A stretch of DNA of 36,658 nt from Candidatus Kuenenia stuttgartensis (GTDB lineage Bacteria; Planctomycetota; Planctomycetia; Planctomycetales; Planctomycetaceae): the NCBI GenBank assembly GCA_945904015.1, contig CAMDPK010000069.1, positions 1-36,658 of the forward strand, written 5' to 3'. Under the pieces are notes generated by a model. The model saw only the letters and a program-made list of their open reading frames with translations. It did no database searches and had not been told where the DNA came from. Shown one piece after another: positions 26,801 to 34,953 of the stretch. A program made the position numbers and the translations under genes. How positions within the stretch are numbered: the stretch's first letter is position 1; every line of letters begins with the position of its first letter.

Positions 26801-27802
26801 ATGATCTGCCTGACGTTTGGCCTGCACATGTTCGCGCTGATCGCTCGGATGATTATTTCGGGACGTCCGCCGGTGACGAATCTGTATTCGACCGCCGTGT
26901 TCATCGGCTGGGGGATTGTGCTGCTCAGTTTGATTTTTGAACGGGTTTATCGACTCGGAGTCGGCAACATTCTGGCATCGGCCTGCGGATTCATGACGCT
27001 GCTGATCGCACACTTCCTCGGTGGCGATGGCGACACCTTCACCGTGCTTGTCGCGGTGCTCGACACGCAGTTCTGGTTGGCGACGCATGTGACGACGATC
27101 AACCTCGGCTACGCGACGACGTTCCTCTCCGGCATGATCGGATTGATGTACCTCGCGCTGCGGACGCCGATCCGGTTCGCGTTCGCGATGTCCGGGATGG
27201 TCGCGGTGGTTTGCCTGTCGCTCCCCAGCCCGATCGCCGAGACGATCGAGTCGTTCACCGAGATCAGTCTCTCGGCGGACGCGGTGAAGTGGGGCGGTCT
27301 GTTGGCCGGATTCATGGGCTTTGCTGCAAGCGCCTGGGCCTCGGCTCAACCGCGTTTCCGCAACGCCGAGCCTCTGACTCCGGAGTTGCAAACGAATCTT
27401 TCGCGAATGCTGTACGGCACGCTCTGCTTCGGCATCTTCTTCAGCTTCGTCGGCACGGTGCTGGGCGGCTTGTGGGCCGACGACAGTTGGGGCCGCTTCT
27501 GGGGCTGGGATCCGAAAGAGAACGGTGCGCTGATCATCGTGCTGTGGAACGCGGTGGTGCTGCACGCCCGCTGGGGCGGCATGGTCAAAGACCGAGGCAT
27601 GGCCGTGCTGTCGCTCGGCGGCAACATCGCGACCGCGTGGTCGTGGTTCGGAGTCAACGAACTCGGCGTCGGCCTGCACAGCTACGGATTCACGGAGGGC
27701 ATTTTGTTGGCGCTCGCGTTGTTCGTGATCAGCCAACTGGTCGCGATCGTGATCGGCTGCCTGCCGAAGAGTTTTGGTCCATCAGCGAACGCGGCGGCGT
27801 AA
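23855..27802 (+). CDS. ResB/CcsA fusion, cytochrome c maturation (system II)
   Basis: This 1315-aa inner-membrane protein joins the two subunits of the system II heme lyase, which export heme and attach it to CxxCH cytochromes. The N-terminal half is ResB-like: membrane helices near 30-55, 100-120, 135-155, 175-195 and 215-255, then a large periplasmic part (RDYKPYTVELKDV, GETFYQQSFM) and a helix near 540. A planctomycete-style linker with VVVDGRVKPLDTYARN follows. The C-terminal third is CcsA: several helices, conserved histidines as in LATHVTTINLGY, and the heme-binding WWD motif W1212-G-R-F-W-G-W-D-P-K-E1222. The ATG at 23855 follows GGGAG by 8 nt; an in-frame ATG at 23837 is less likely. 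It could mature the CxxCH protein at 1170-1667. Confidence 0.92.
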   Translation: MATADMLNDRSATDSDIAVGPLVAKLMRPLASLKLTVALLSMATFLVLAGTMAQVNADIWEVVEKYFRCNLAWIDLQIFFPPSFFPSKPDVPDWMVIPFPGGRLIGVVMFLNLLAAHGIRFKTQAKGNRLWAGVGVIGLGLLTTWLVVVSGSNADGLQSDSWVSWNALWLLFKFVLTGIWGYAVYETVRIDSTEPGDAVSRKPIPFWVKATGCTAGGLLLAWLWVWGNVLDDSSMRILWQLLKGTLSGVVLLIGCVMVFKKRAGIVLLHSGIGLMMFSELLVGLFAVEGQISLEEGEKTNFALDIRSSELAIVESAGTDSETHVVVPASRLTRGIGKDKITNELLPFDIEVLEYHKNADVRPTKDEAKIKATAGIGKSRELVPLVPSTGVGGDGETDMPGAFVRLTKRGSGEEIGTYLVAVLLTRLGEPISETIEVSDKKYDLSLRYRRDYKPYTVELKDVDGTNYLGTNTARNYSSDIRVVDESRGKDFEHHVWMNNPLRYAGETFYQQSFMQAGGRERTTLQVVSNSGWMIPYVACMIVAVGMLFQFSVTLLRFLDRRARESKAVTAAVVVDGAARWVPIVVVAFLALWVGSKTKAPALKSNTFDYAAVGHFPVVVDGRVKPLDTYARNMLRIVSGSETFKLEYQENGKTKTRTEPAIRWLMDMIAQPSAAKHHKVIRVDNLEVLKALNLNARKGFRYSLAEIIEQPDEVDSKGKRLVPPDETRVAKLTKKADEANAKETRNMSVEDRKIIEFDRKTGLYGSLMRFADTPKLEAQSPLDLMDRAVDFHAALKRSRLPFVLPPLPGSDEQDQWDYLPLAEVLEPIDSRKEHRFVVKNATNQIDQDLAGGRMQLAGDRYYTQARQWLAKRYPDVEKIEASDIKALTTGERRPVNPAVAAWREVLQSYEDGKSSEFNAAVVRYRGSLQDRSFGGVGMSRIGFECFFNSFQPFLLASMLYFFAFLIAGAGMLGYPRLLNRTAFAMICLTFGLHMFALIARMIISGRPPVTNLYSTAVFIGWGIVLLSLIFERVYRLGVGNILASACGFMTLLIAHFLGGDGDTFTVLVAVLDTQFWLATHVTTINLGYATTFLSGMIGLMYLALRTPIRFAFAMSGMVAVVCLSLPSPIAETIESFTEISLSADAVKWGGLLAGFMGFAASAWASAQPRFRNAEPLTPELQTNLSRMLYGTLCFGIFFSFVGTVLGGLWADDSWGRFWGWDPKENGALIIVLWNAVVLHARWGGMVKDRGMAVLSLGGNIATAWSWFGVNELGVGLHSYGFTEGILLALALFVISQLVAIVIGCLPKSFGPSANAAA

Positions 27803-27819
27803 CGCGTCCGGGCCGCGAA

Positions 27820-27955
27820 TGTCCAAGGCCCAAACTTCAATGTCCAATGAAATCCCAAATCTCAATGTCCAAGTGACATCGTCACCAGACTTTGGGTTTT
27901 GGACCTTGGGGCTTCCTTGGACATTGGGTTTTGCAATTTGGGATTTCTTCCTCAG
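27820..27955. repeat. Imperfect AT-rich inverted repeat between convergent genes
   Basis: AAATCCCAAAT (27850-27860) pairs with ATTTGGGATTT (27936-27946), with further near-complementary pieces such as CAATGTCCAA against TTGGACATTG, and repeats of TGTCCAA. It fills the 203-nt gap between the convergent ResB/CcsA gene and the minus-strand secreted protein. Its composition is unlike its neighbours. Confidence 0.6.
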
Positions 27956-28005
27956 AAAATGACACCATCGGCATCAATGCTGTCGCCGTCGGACACGAAC
28001 CTCCG

Positions 28006-28692
28006 TCATTTCGTTGCTCTTGGCCGTGAATGCACGGCCGCGACGGCGTCGAGGTCGAACCCGGACGTTCCCTTGTCGCCGGCTCCGTTGTTGATGTCGG
28101 TGATGCGGATGAAACGCGCAACTTTGAGGCCGACGTCCTTCAAATCAAACGGATCGCCGCCCGCTTTTTCCGGATCGGTCGGATCAATGTCGTTGTCCTC
28201 GACGTTGGCCAGCACGGGATGATGGCCGGCGCAGCCCTTGCGAGTTCCAGTGTCGTACGCGATCTCATGCCACTCGATGCCGTCGCTGCTCAGTTCGATC
28301 TTGGCGAGCTCAAAGAAGCCGAGTTTTGGATCGTTGCCGGGCCGTTCCAAAAACGCATTCTCGAAGACCAGCAGGTCTGGGCCTTCTTCATCGACGACTT
28401 CGTTGTCGACGAACTCCAGCGTGATCCGTCCGCCTCGGCCGAGCGACAGCACATGTCCCGACGGAGCCAACTTGCCTCCGCCGCGCGGCCCGCCGAGCAC
28501 GATGTCGGGCAGCTTTTTCTCGCCGAACCCGGCACCGGGGCCAGGTTCGAATGACACGACTCGATCCGCAAACGGATCAGGCTTCTTCGGCGTGTCGTCG
28601 TTTGCGAGAAGATTCAGCAGGCCGCAGAGACTGGCCACGATGCTGGCGAAAATCCAAGGCAACGGAAAACGACTTCGCGAATCGACAACCAT
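28006..28692 (-). CDS. Secreted conserved hypothetical protein
   Basis: This is about 228 aa. The N-terminal signal or anchor is WIFASIVASLCGLLNLLA. The mature domain has VLSLGRGGRITLEFVDNEV followed by PDLLVFENAFLERPG, an ELSSDGIEWHEI strand, and an acidic segment DNDIDPTDPEKAGGDPFDL that looks like a calcium site, then VARFIRITDINN and GFDLDAVAAV. It resembles a family of bacterial cell-surface proteins of beta-sandwich type; I cannot name a function. The ATG at 28692 is used because GGAG lies 8 nt ahead and the signal peptide starts there, although the frame is open to 28773. It is 73 nt downstream of the archaemetzincin on the same strand. Confidence 0.82.
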   Translation of the reverse strand: MVVDSRSRFPLPWIFASIVASLCGLLNLLANDDTPKKPDPFADRVVSFEPGPGAGFGEKKLPDIVLGGPRGGGKLAPSGHVLSLGRGGRITLEFVDNEVVDEEGPDLLVFENAFLERPGNDPKLGFFELAKIELSSDGIEWHEIAYDTGTRKGCAGHHPVLANVEDNDIDPTDPEKAGGDPFDLKDVGLKVARFIRITDINNGAGDKGTSGFDLDAVAAVHSRPRATK

Positions 28693-28765
28693 GACGCATT
28701 CTCCACGGGAAATTGGGAACGCACGCAAGATAGTCGTCTCACATCGAGACGTCACGGATGCGTGG

Positions 28766-29758
28766 CTATTCACCAGTCACGGTTTTTCGCCGACGTTGCA
28801 CCCAGGCCGCTTCGTCGTTGAATCCGAACTGTTGATAGACCTCTTGCAGTTTGCGATCTCGGTCGACGGGATCGAAGCCAATGATCGCGTGCAGCTTTCG
28901 CAGGCAGACCGGACAGAGCTGCATTGGTCGTGAGTCATTCTCGGCGAGGTTGTTGCTGCCGTTGACGGGACACGAAAAATAGATGCAGTGCTGCATGCCG
29001 AAGGCATGGCAGGTCTCGTGAGCCAGCGTGTGGCAACTTCGTCGCAGGATCAGCGTCTCCACGTCGGCGGGTCGCGGGTCGTCGTAGAACGCGGGATCGA
29101 AGCGTGCGAAGCTGAAGATACCGGTCCGGTTCTTGATCGTCGCTTGCCCGAAAACGTAGGTGTCCGTCGTGTGGGAAAACAGATCTTTCAGAGTGACTCC
29201 CAGAAGGCAGTAGGCGTCCGGTGGAAGCTGCGGTTCGAGCACCTTGAGGATGTCGCTGGCCAGCCATTGCGGACGGTCGGTCCCTTCGCGGACTCGCGTG
29301 GTGACTTGATCCACCGCGATCGTCAGCGTCGGCAGCAGCTTGGTTTCCAGAGAGATGTACGCCTCGATGAACGCCCGCAGCTTTTCCAGTGATGGAGCGA
29401 ACTTTGTGTCGAAGTCGCCGATTGGCTGCAAGTAGATCAGTCGCCGTTGGTCGTCCAAGTGATTCGGCTCTGAACGCAGAAAATCTTTGAAGGTCTGACC
29501 TCCTTCGGGGTTCTTCGCCAGCCAATCACGCCGACCCGGAAGCGGCATCGGAACGAAGTCATTGCCCGGAGTGAACGCTCGTCGGAGTTCGGGAGACAGT
29601 TGGCTGATGTCGCCGATCGCAGCCAGACGCTGTTCGAGCGACGGTGTCCGAAACTCAAGGATCGTGTCTTCGATCTCTTGGCTCGCCTGCCACCAGCGAA
29701 AGCCACCGGACAGCAGCAGTAAGGCGACTAAGCCAAGCAACACGGCGCGTCGTCGCAT
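28766..29758 (-). CDS. Membrane-anchored archaemetzincin (M54 zinc metallopeptidase)
   Basis: This 330-aa protein has an N-terminal anchor helix (residues 4-19, AVLLGLVALLLLSGGF). The C-terminal catalytic domain has H247-E-T-C-H251-A-F-G-M-Q-H257-C, then C263 and a C282-P-V-C285 pair. This is the archaemetzincin signature HExxHxxGxxHC-x4-C with a structural Cys4 zinc site. Two departures are visible: the Met after the second cysteine (CxM) is Val here, and the spacing to the CxxC is 16 rather than 17. The fold is otherwise complete (YCLLGVTLKDLF, FGQATIKNRTGIFSFARFDP). The catalytic domain probably faces the periplasm. It is transcribed with the secreted protein at 28006-28692, which might be its partner or substrate (inference). 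Confidence 0.9.
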   Translation of the reverse strand: MRRRAVLLGLVALLLLSGGFRWWQASQEIEDTILEFRTPSLEQRLAAIGDISQLSPELRRAFTPGNDFVPMPLPGRRDWLAKNPEGGQTFKDFLRSEPNHLDDQRRLIYLQPIGDFDTKFAPSLEKLRAFIEAYISLETKLLPTLTIAVDQVTTRVREGTDRPQWLASDILKVLEPQLPPDAYCLLGVTLKDLFSHTTDTYVFGQATIKNRTGIFSFARFDPAFYDDPRPADVETLILRRSCHTLAHETCHAFGMQHCIYFSCPVNGSNNLAENDSRPMQLCPVCLRKLHAIIGFDPVDRDRKLQEVYQQFGFNDEAAWVQRRRKTVTGE

Positions 29759-29880
29759 GAGGAATTGCCTTTCTGTCGGCTGAAGGATTGATGATCGAAA
29801 CGATGGGGGTTGCAGATTTGAGTCGCGGTCATTCTAACTTGTTTGTCGTTCGCGCTGGGACGCGATTGTCACGTCGCAAT

Positions 29881-29960
29881 CGTAGGCTGGGTCGAGTCAT
29901 CGAGACCCACCACCTTCCGCCAACATTCCGGAGGGTCTCGATGACTCGACCCACCCTACG
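29881..29960. repeat. Long intergenic hairpin, 80 nt
   Basis: The arms of 28 nt (29881-29908 and 29933-29960) have one mismatch and surround a 24-nt loop; the arms contain GGGTCGAGTCATCGAGACCC. It ends 13 nt before the DUF1805 ATG. It has the same length and geometry as the unrelated hairpin at 30307-30386 on the other side of that gene. Confidence 0.87.
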
Positions 29961-29973
29961 CTTGAGTGCTGCC

Positions 29974-30309
29974 ATGAGCGACCCACTTCCACGCACCTCC
30001 AGCCGCGAACTGCAATTCGAGAATGGTTTGGCCATTGGTATCAGCAATCGTTGGCATCAGGGGCAATACTGTTCGATCCTGACGTCGGCCGGGATTGTGG
30101 GCTGCGGCATCTACGACTTGAAGACGCCGGCAGAGTTCGGTCAGGCGATTGCGATTTGCAAAGGGACTCCAGCGCAGCCGCTGACCGAGCCGGAGGACTT
30201 GTTCGATTCCAAGATCGTCGGCTGCACGCCGAAGGCAGAGTCGTTCGGCATTCGGGTTGGAATGACCGGTCGCGAGGCGGTCGAGTTGATGCTGAAAGCG
30301 GAAATGTAG
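29974..30309 (+). CDS. DUF1805 (YunC-like) protein
   Basis: This is a 111-aa small cytoplasmic protein. The core pattern matches the DUF1805 family: the strand LAIGISNRWHQGQYCSILTS, then AGIVGCGIYDLK, a helix PAEFGQAIAICKG, and the closing FGIRVGMTGREAVELML with the typical GMTGREA box. The function of the family is unknown. The frame is open back to 29788, but that part is the hairpin and a non-conserved stretch; the ATG at 29974 starts just before the domain. The ribosome-binding site is weak. The gene is bracketed by two 80-nt hairpins, and the second begins with its own stop codon TAG. Confidence 0.85.
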   Translation: MSDPLPRTSSRELQFENGLAIGISNRWHQGQYCSILTSAGIVGCGIYDLKTPAEFGQAIAICKGTPAQPLTEPEDLFDSKIVGCTPKAESFGIRVGMTGREAVELMLKAEM

Positions 30310-30386
30310 TAGCAGGCACACTCCGTATGCCGTCGATGAGCGCTGGGTCACTCATGCTGACGGCACACGGAGTGTGCCTGCTACTA
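30307..30386. repeat. Long intergenic hairpin, 80 nt, overlapping a stop codon
   Basis: The 28-nt arms (30307-30334 and 30359-30386, TAGTAGCAGGCACACTCCGT...) have one mismatch and surround a 24-nt loop. The first three bases are the stop codon of the DUF1805 gene, and the last arm ends 10 nt before the VWA gene ATG. It may act as an mRNA structure between the two genes. Confidence 0.88.
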
Positions 30387-30396
30387 TTGGGGCACC

Positions 30397-33252
30397 ATGA
30401 TCCAGTTCCAATTCCCCGAGCTGTTCCTGCTGGCGATTCCGCTAGCGTTCGCGTATCGGCGCTGGGGGACGGCGCGGGGATTCACAGGCGTCTTGCGAGT
30501 CACTTTGCTCGTGTTGCTGCTGTTGGCGTTGACCGGGCCACGATGGAATCTTGGAGGCGAGGGGATCGACATCGTCGTCGTGGCGGATCGTTCGCGGTCA
30601 TTGCCGGCGAAGGCCGATGAGTCGATTCGGGAGTTGATCAAAGACCTCGAACGGAATCGAAAGAGTGGCGATCGGATCGGGCTGGTGACGTTTGGCAGCC
30701 GCGCGGAAGTCGAGCACACGTTGTCGCGCAACAGCGAACTCGGAGCGTACACGCGATTTGTGTTGCCGGACGGGTCCGATTTGAACGATGCGATTTCGTC
30801 CGCGCTGAATTTGATCGAGCCGACTCGGCCGGCGCGGATTCTGGTGTTGTCCGACGGCGAGGCGAACGGGGCCTCGCCGCTGTCTGCGGCGCGGCGTGCT
30901 CGTGAGGTGGGCGTGCCGGTGGACTTTAGGTTGTTCGAGCGGAATCGAATCGGCGATCTGGCGATTGAATCGCTGACGTTGCCGGACACCGTGTCACCGC
31001 GCGAGCCGTTTCAATTTGCGGTCTGGGTGCAAGCCAGCCGCGAGGCTCATGGTGCCGTGCGCGTGCTGCGTGACGGGCACGAGATCGCGAAGCTCGAACG
31101 AGATTTCGTCACGGGACTCAACCGCGTGCTGTTTCGCGACCTGCTCGAAGAAGGCGGGATCACAAACTACTCGGCGGAGTTGGTACTCGAAGGGGATCCG
31201 CTGGAAGAGAACAATCGAGGTGCAGGGGTCGTGCGTGTCGAGGCGGCTCCGCGCGTGTTGGTGCTCAATCGAGACGGCGAGGAGGACAACCTCGTGCGTG
31301 CGTTGCGGGCGGCGCGGTTGCCAGTGGATGTCGCCTCCAGCAAGACGCATCCGCTGACTCAGGATTCGCTCGACAAGTATCGAGCGGCAATTGTCGAAAA
31401 CGTTCCGGCCGCAGACTTCGGGCGGCTGAAGATGGAGCGGCTGGCGCAGTGGGTCGAAGACCTCGGCGGCGGCTTGTTGGTGACGGGTGGCGAGCGGAGC
31501 TTCGGGGTCGGCGGCTACTTCAAAAGTCCGCTCGACGACATCCTGCCGGTCTCGATGGAACTGCGCGAGGAGCATCGCAAGAACCGCGTTGCCATCGCGA
31601 TCGCGCTCGATCGTTCGGGCAGCATGTCTGTGCCGGTCAAGGGGGGCAAGGTGAAGATGGATCTCGCCAACCTCGGCACGGCAGAGTGCATCAAGATGCT
31701 CTCGGCATCGGACAAGGTGGCGGTCTTCGCGGTGGACAGCGCGCCGCATCTCATCCAAGGATTGCGGAACGTCGATGACCCAGAAGCGATCATCTCGAAC
31801 GTGCTCCGCATTCAGAGCATGGGGGGCGGCATCTACGTTTACGAGGCTCTCGTCGCGGCCGGCAGTGAACTCATGAAGGCGGGCGAGTTTTCGACGCGGC
31901 ACATCATTCTGTTCTCCGACGCTCAGGACAGCGAGGTGCCGGGGGACTACAAGACGTTGCTCAAGAAGTATTCCGACGCCGGCATCACGGTCAGTGTGAT
32001 TGGACTCGGCACCGATCACGACATTCATTCGGAGTTGCTGAAGGACATCGCGAAGCTCGGCGGTGGCAATATCATGTTCTCGGACGATCCTGAAGAACTG
32101 CCGCGGCTGTTCACGCAGGACACGATGAGCATCGCTCGGAACACGTTCATCAAGCACGACCCGGAGATTCATCCGGCCGACGGAATTCCCGGCAAGCTGT
32201 TGCCCGACGCGCGGCTGATGGGGGAACTCGGTCGCGGCCCGTTCCCGCCGACGATGGGATACAACCTCAGCTATCTCAAGCCGGAGGCGACCGGGGCGGT
32301 GATCTCGACCGACGAGTACAACGCGCCGTGGCTGGCGTTCTGGTATCGCGGACTCGGCCGAGTCGCCGCGCTGTCGATCGAGGTCGATGGGCCGCACTCC
32401 GGGCCGTTCGCCTCGTGGGACAACTACGCGGATTTTCTCGTGACGCAGACTCGCTGGCTGCTCAACAGTGCGTCGCCGGATGACGTCTTCGTGTCGATGC
32501 AACAGGAGGGACAAGAGGCGGTCGTCAACGTCGAGCTTGATCCCGATCGCGGCGACCGGCATCGCTCGGATGCGCCGACGCTGTTCGTCGTCCCGCCCGG
32601 CGACGAACGGACACAGCCGACGACTCCGGACTTTGTGTGGACCGGCCCGAACTCGTTGCAAGCTCGGTTCCGCTTGGAGCAAACCGGGACGTACCGGACG
32701 CTGGTCCGCGCGGCGGGGAAGAACTCACGCGAGTTCGTGCGCGGCCCGACGGTCACGCTGCCGTACTCGCCGGAGTTTGCGCCGCGACAAGGCTTGCCGT
32801 CCGGTCGCGAGTTGTTGTCCGACATCGCGAAGCTGTCAAACGGCCGCGAGCGAACCGACATTCTTTCCGTCCTGGCCGATCCGCCACGCAGCGTGCAGAC
32901 ACGCTCGCTGTTGCCGCTGCTGTTCTTGCTCAGTTTGCTCGTGCTGATGCTGGAGATTGCCGGCCGCCGGCTGTCGTGGTGGGAAACTTTTCCGTGGTGG
33001 CGTCGTGCTGCCGTTGCCGCCGAGTTGACGTCCGACATTCCGCGCGCTGCCGAAGCGAAGCCGTCGTGGTGGAAGAGCCTGCGTCCCAAGCGAGTTCGCC
33101 GCCGAGTGGTGGTTACGCCAACAACCACGGCGGCCTCATCGGTCCCAAAGAGCACCGCACCACCGAAAGTGACGACGACCCCGAAGACGACGGTCTCCGC
33201 CGCTGACCTGTTCGAGCAGGCGAAGCGACGGGCATCGAATCGGTTGAAGTGA
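30397..33252 (+). CDS. BatA-like membrane protein with two VWA domains and a GATase1-like domain
   Basis: This is a 951-aa protein. The N-terminus FPELFLLAIPLAFAYRRW and a second helix (33-46) match the BatA/aerotolerance N-terminal membrane region. The first VWA domain (about 55-185) has a MIDAS D64-R-S66-R-S68. A glutamine amidotransferase-like domain without an obvious catalytic Cys follows (about 285-400, with LVTGGERSFGVGGY). The second VWA (about 398-560) has the MIDAS D405-R-S407-G-S409. Nearly 300 residues of beta-rich domain follow, then a C-terminal helix LLPLLFLLSLLVLMLEIAG and a basic, Thr/Pro-rich cytoplasmic tail. VWA proteins usually build metal-dependent complexes. The start is 10 nt after a long hairpin, with GGGG as a weak ribosome site. 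Confidence 0.9.
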   Translation: MIQFQFPELFLLAIPLAFAYRRWGTARGFTGVLRVTLLVLLLLALTGPRWNLGGEGIDIVVVADRSRSLPAKADESIRELIKDLERNRKSGDRIGLVTFGSRAEVEHTLSRNSELGAYTRFVLPDGSDLNDAISSALNLIEPTRPARILVLSDGEANGASPLSAARRAREVGVPVDFRLFERNRIGDLAIESLTLPDTVSPREPFQFAVWVQASREAHGAVRVLRDGHEIAKLERDFVTGLNRVLFRDLLEEGGITNYSAELVLEGDPLEENNRGAGVVRVEAAPRVLVLNRDGEEDNLVRALRAARLPVDVASSKTHPLTQDSLDKYRAAIVENVPAADFGRLKMERLAQWVEDLGGGLLVTGGERSFGVGGYFKSPLDDILPVSMELREEHRKNRVAIAIALDRSGSMSVPVKGGKVKMDLANLGTAECIKMLSASDKVAVFAVDSAPHLIQGLRNVDDPEAIISNVLRIQSMGGGIYVYEALVAAGSELMKAGEFSTRHIILFSDAQDSEVPGDYKTLLKKYSDAGITVSVIGLGTDHDIHSELLKDIAKLGGGNIMFSDDPEELPRLFTQDTMSIARNTFIKHDPEIHPADGIPGKLLPDARLMGELGRGPFPPTMGYNLSYLKPEATGAVISTDEYNAPWLAFWYRGLGRVAALSIEVDGPHSGPFASWDNYADFLVTQTRWLLNSASPDDVFVSMQQEGQEAVVNVELDPDRGDRHRSDAPTLFVVPPGDERTQPTTPDFVWTGPNSLQARFRLEQTGTYRTLVRAAGKNSREFVRGPTVTLPYSPEFAPRQGLPSGRELLSDIAKLSNGRERTDILSVLADPPRSVQTRSLLPLLFLLSLLVLMLEIAGRRLSWWETFPWWRRAAVAAELTSDIPRAAEAKPSWWKSLRPKRVRRRVVVTPTTTAASSVPKSTAPPKVTTTPKTTVSAADLFEQAKRRASNRLK

Positions 33253-33303
33253 CGTCGGAATTCGCATCGCCTCGAATCTCGATTTGTGGCATAGTCCTCG
33301 ATT

Positions 33304-33363
33304 CGTGGGGCAGGTTTTCAACCTGCCCGTCCTCAAGCAGGCAGGTTGAAAACCTGCCCCACG
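33304..33363. repeat. Long perfect intergenic hairpin
   Basis: The 24-nt perfect arms (33304-33327 and 33340-33363, CGTGGGGCAGGTTTTCAACC...) surround a 12-nt loop. It lies in the gap between the VWA gene and the DUF1570 gene and ends 17 nt before the latter's ATG. The frame upstream of that ATG reads through it, but it is not part of the protein. Confidence 0.88.
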
Positions 33364-33380
33364 ATCCTTGGCGGCTGAAG

Positions 33381-34949
33381 ATGACCGGCTCGCGAAATGA
33401 CCATCGAATTCCAGAAGCACTGCCACTGACGCGGTGGTTGCTTGCAGTCATCGTGTTGTTGGTCGCTTTGCCTCAGTCGTTGACCGCGCAGCCATCCAAG
33501 GCGACGAAAGCCGAGCGTGCTCTCGCAAATCTGCAAGCTCAGCATCGCGAGGCTCACAAGCTCTTCGCCGACGATCTGGAACGAGTGGCTCAAACCTGCG
33601 AGGTGAACGATCTGAAAGAGATCGCGGCGCGAGTGCGGCGGCTTGCCGAGCCAGTCGATCCTGACGTGTTGCGGTTCGAGCCGCTGCCTCGTCAAGTTCA
33701 GCCGCAGATTCCGGCACCAGCGGAGGGTGAGTTCTCGTGGCAAGCGGAACTGCGGACGTATCGCAAAGCCTACGCGATCGAGTTGGATAAGCTCGCCTCG
33801 CAAGCTGTGAAGGCAGGATTGCCCAGCTACGCCTTCCAACTGATTCGCGAGGTCGCGTTTCACGATTCGGATCACGTCCGTGCTCGGCGGCTGTTGGGGT
33901 TCGAGCGGTACAAAGAGGAATGGGTCTCACCCTTCGAGGCGAGGAAGCTCAAGAACAAAGAAGTCTGGACGGCGCAGTGGGGCTGGCTGCCGGGGACGCA
34001 TGTCGCTCGCTACGAGAAGGGGGAACGGCTCAACGGCGGTCGGTGGGTGACGGCCGAACGTGACGCACAACTTCGCGGCGACTTCCGCAGGGCTTGGGAG
34101 ATCCGCACGGAGCATTATCTGCTCAAGACCAACTTCAGTTTGGAACACGGTGTCGCATTGGCGTCGTCGTTGGAGGAGTTTCACCGCTTCTTCGAGCAGA
34201 CCTTCGCCGGCTTTTTCAACGACCCGAAGCGGCTTCAATCACTGTTCGAGAAACCGGCTGCAGCCGCGAAGGCCACCGCGAAACCATTTGAAATTCACTT
34301 CTTTCGATCGCGCGACGAGTATATCGCTCGGCTGCACAAGAAATACGGTGAGCAAATTGCGATCACGAATGGCTTGTACGACACGGATGATCTTGTCGTT
34401 TTCAGCTTCCACAACCCGATGGAACCTGCCGAGCCAACGCTGTACCACGAGGCGACGCACCAGTTGCTGGCGGCGCATCTCCAGCCGAGCCCCGTGATCG
34501 CACGCGAAGAAAACTTCTGGATGATCGAAGGGATCGCTTGCTACATCGAGTCATTTCGAGTGACGGACGGCGAAGTTAGTCTCGGCGATCCGCGTTTTTT
34601 GCGATTCGAGGCGGCGCGGTTTCGCAAGCTGAAGGACGGCTACTACCTGCCGCTGGCCGAATTCACTTCGATGGGCAAGGACGCTTTCCAGAAGCACCCG
34701 GAGATCAAGAACAATTACAGCCAGGCATCTGGGTTGGTGCATTTTTTCATGCACTACGAAGGTGGCCGCTATCGAGATGATCTGATCGAGCATCTTCGAC
34801 AGGTCTACAAGCAGGCCGAGACTGGCCGACGTCCGATGGCGCTGGAAGTTCTCACCGGTGCGAACTTCGCCGAATTGGATCAGCAGTACGGCGAGTATGT
34901 GCTGAAGGTGTCGAAGTCGTTGAAGGAAGACTTCTCGACGCAACCGTAG
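33381..34949 (+). CDS. DUF1570 secreted HExxH protein (putative metallopeptidase)
   Basis: This is a 522-aa protein. The signal peptide or anchor is LLAVIVLLVALPQSLTA (about 20-36). A helical region follows, then a C-terminal domain of DUF1570 type with HEATHQLL, H356-E357-x-x-H360, and a downstream Glu in MIEGIACYIE (E383) that could be the third zinc ligand, as in gluzincins. Late conserved segments are FTSMGKDAF, YSQASGLVHFFMHYEGG and LTGANFAELDQQY. Peptidase activity is plausible but not proven for this family. The ATG at 33381 is chosen because the signal peptide starts shortly after it and upstream codons run through a hairpin. It is 128 nt after the VWA gene and may share its transcript. 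Confidence 0.87.
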   Translation: MTGSRNDHRIPEALPLTRWLLAVIVLLVALPQSLTAQPSKATKAERALANLQAQHREAHKLFADDLERVAQTCEVNDLKEIAARVRRLAEPVDPDVLRFEPLPRQVQPQIPAPAEGEFSWQAELRTYRKAYAIELDKLASQAVKAGLPSYAFQLIREVAFHDSDHVRARRLLGFERYKEEWVSPFEARKLKNKEVWTAQWGWLPGTHVARYEKGERLNGGRWVTAERDAQLRGDFRRAWEIRTEHYLLKTNFSLEHGVALASSLEEFHRFFEQTFAGFFNDPKRLQSLFEKPAAAAKATAKPFEIHFFRSRDEYIARLHKKYGEQIAITNGLYDTDDLVVFSFHNPMEPAEPTLYHEATHQLLAAHLQPSPVIAREENFWMIEGIACYIESFRVTDGEVSLGDPRFLRFEAARFRKLKDGYYLPLAEFTSMGKDAFQKHPEIKNNYSQASGLVHFFMHYEGGRYRDDLIEHLRQVYKQAETGRRPMALEVLTGANFAELDQQYGEYVLKVSKSLKEDFSTQP

Positions 34950-34953
34950 TTTG

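Noticed and set aside
26267..27736. 489-codon minus-strand open frame opposite the CcsA part
   Set aside because: Highly charged, no hydrophobic or domain pattern; the plus strand encodes conserved CcsA helices and the WWD motif.
30994..32682. 562-codon minus-strand open frame opposite the VWA gene
   Set aside because: No domain, and residue use (R/H/V/D rich) is typical of an antisense shadow. The plus strand carries two VWA domains across the same bases.
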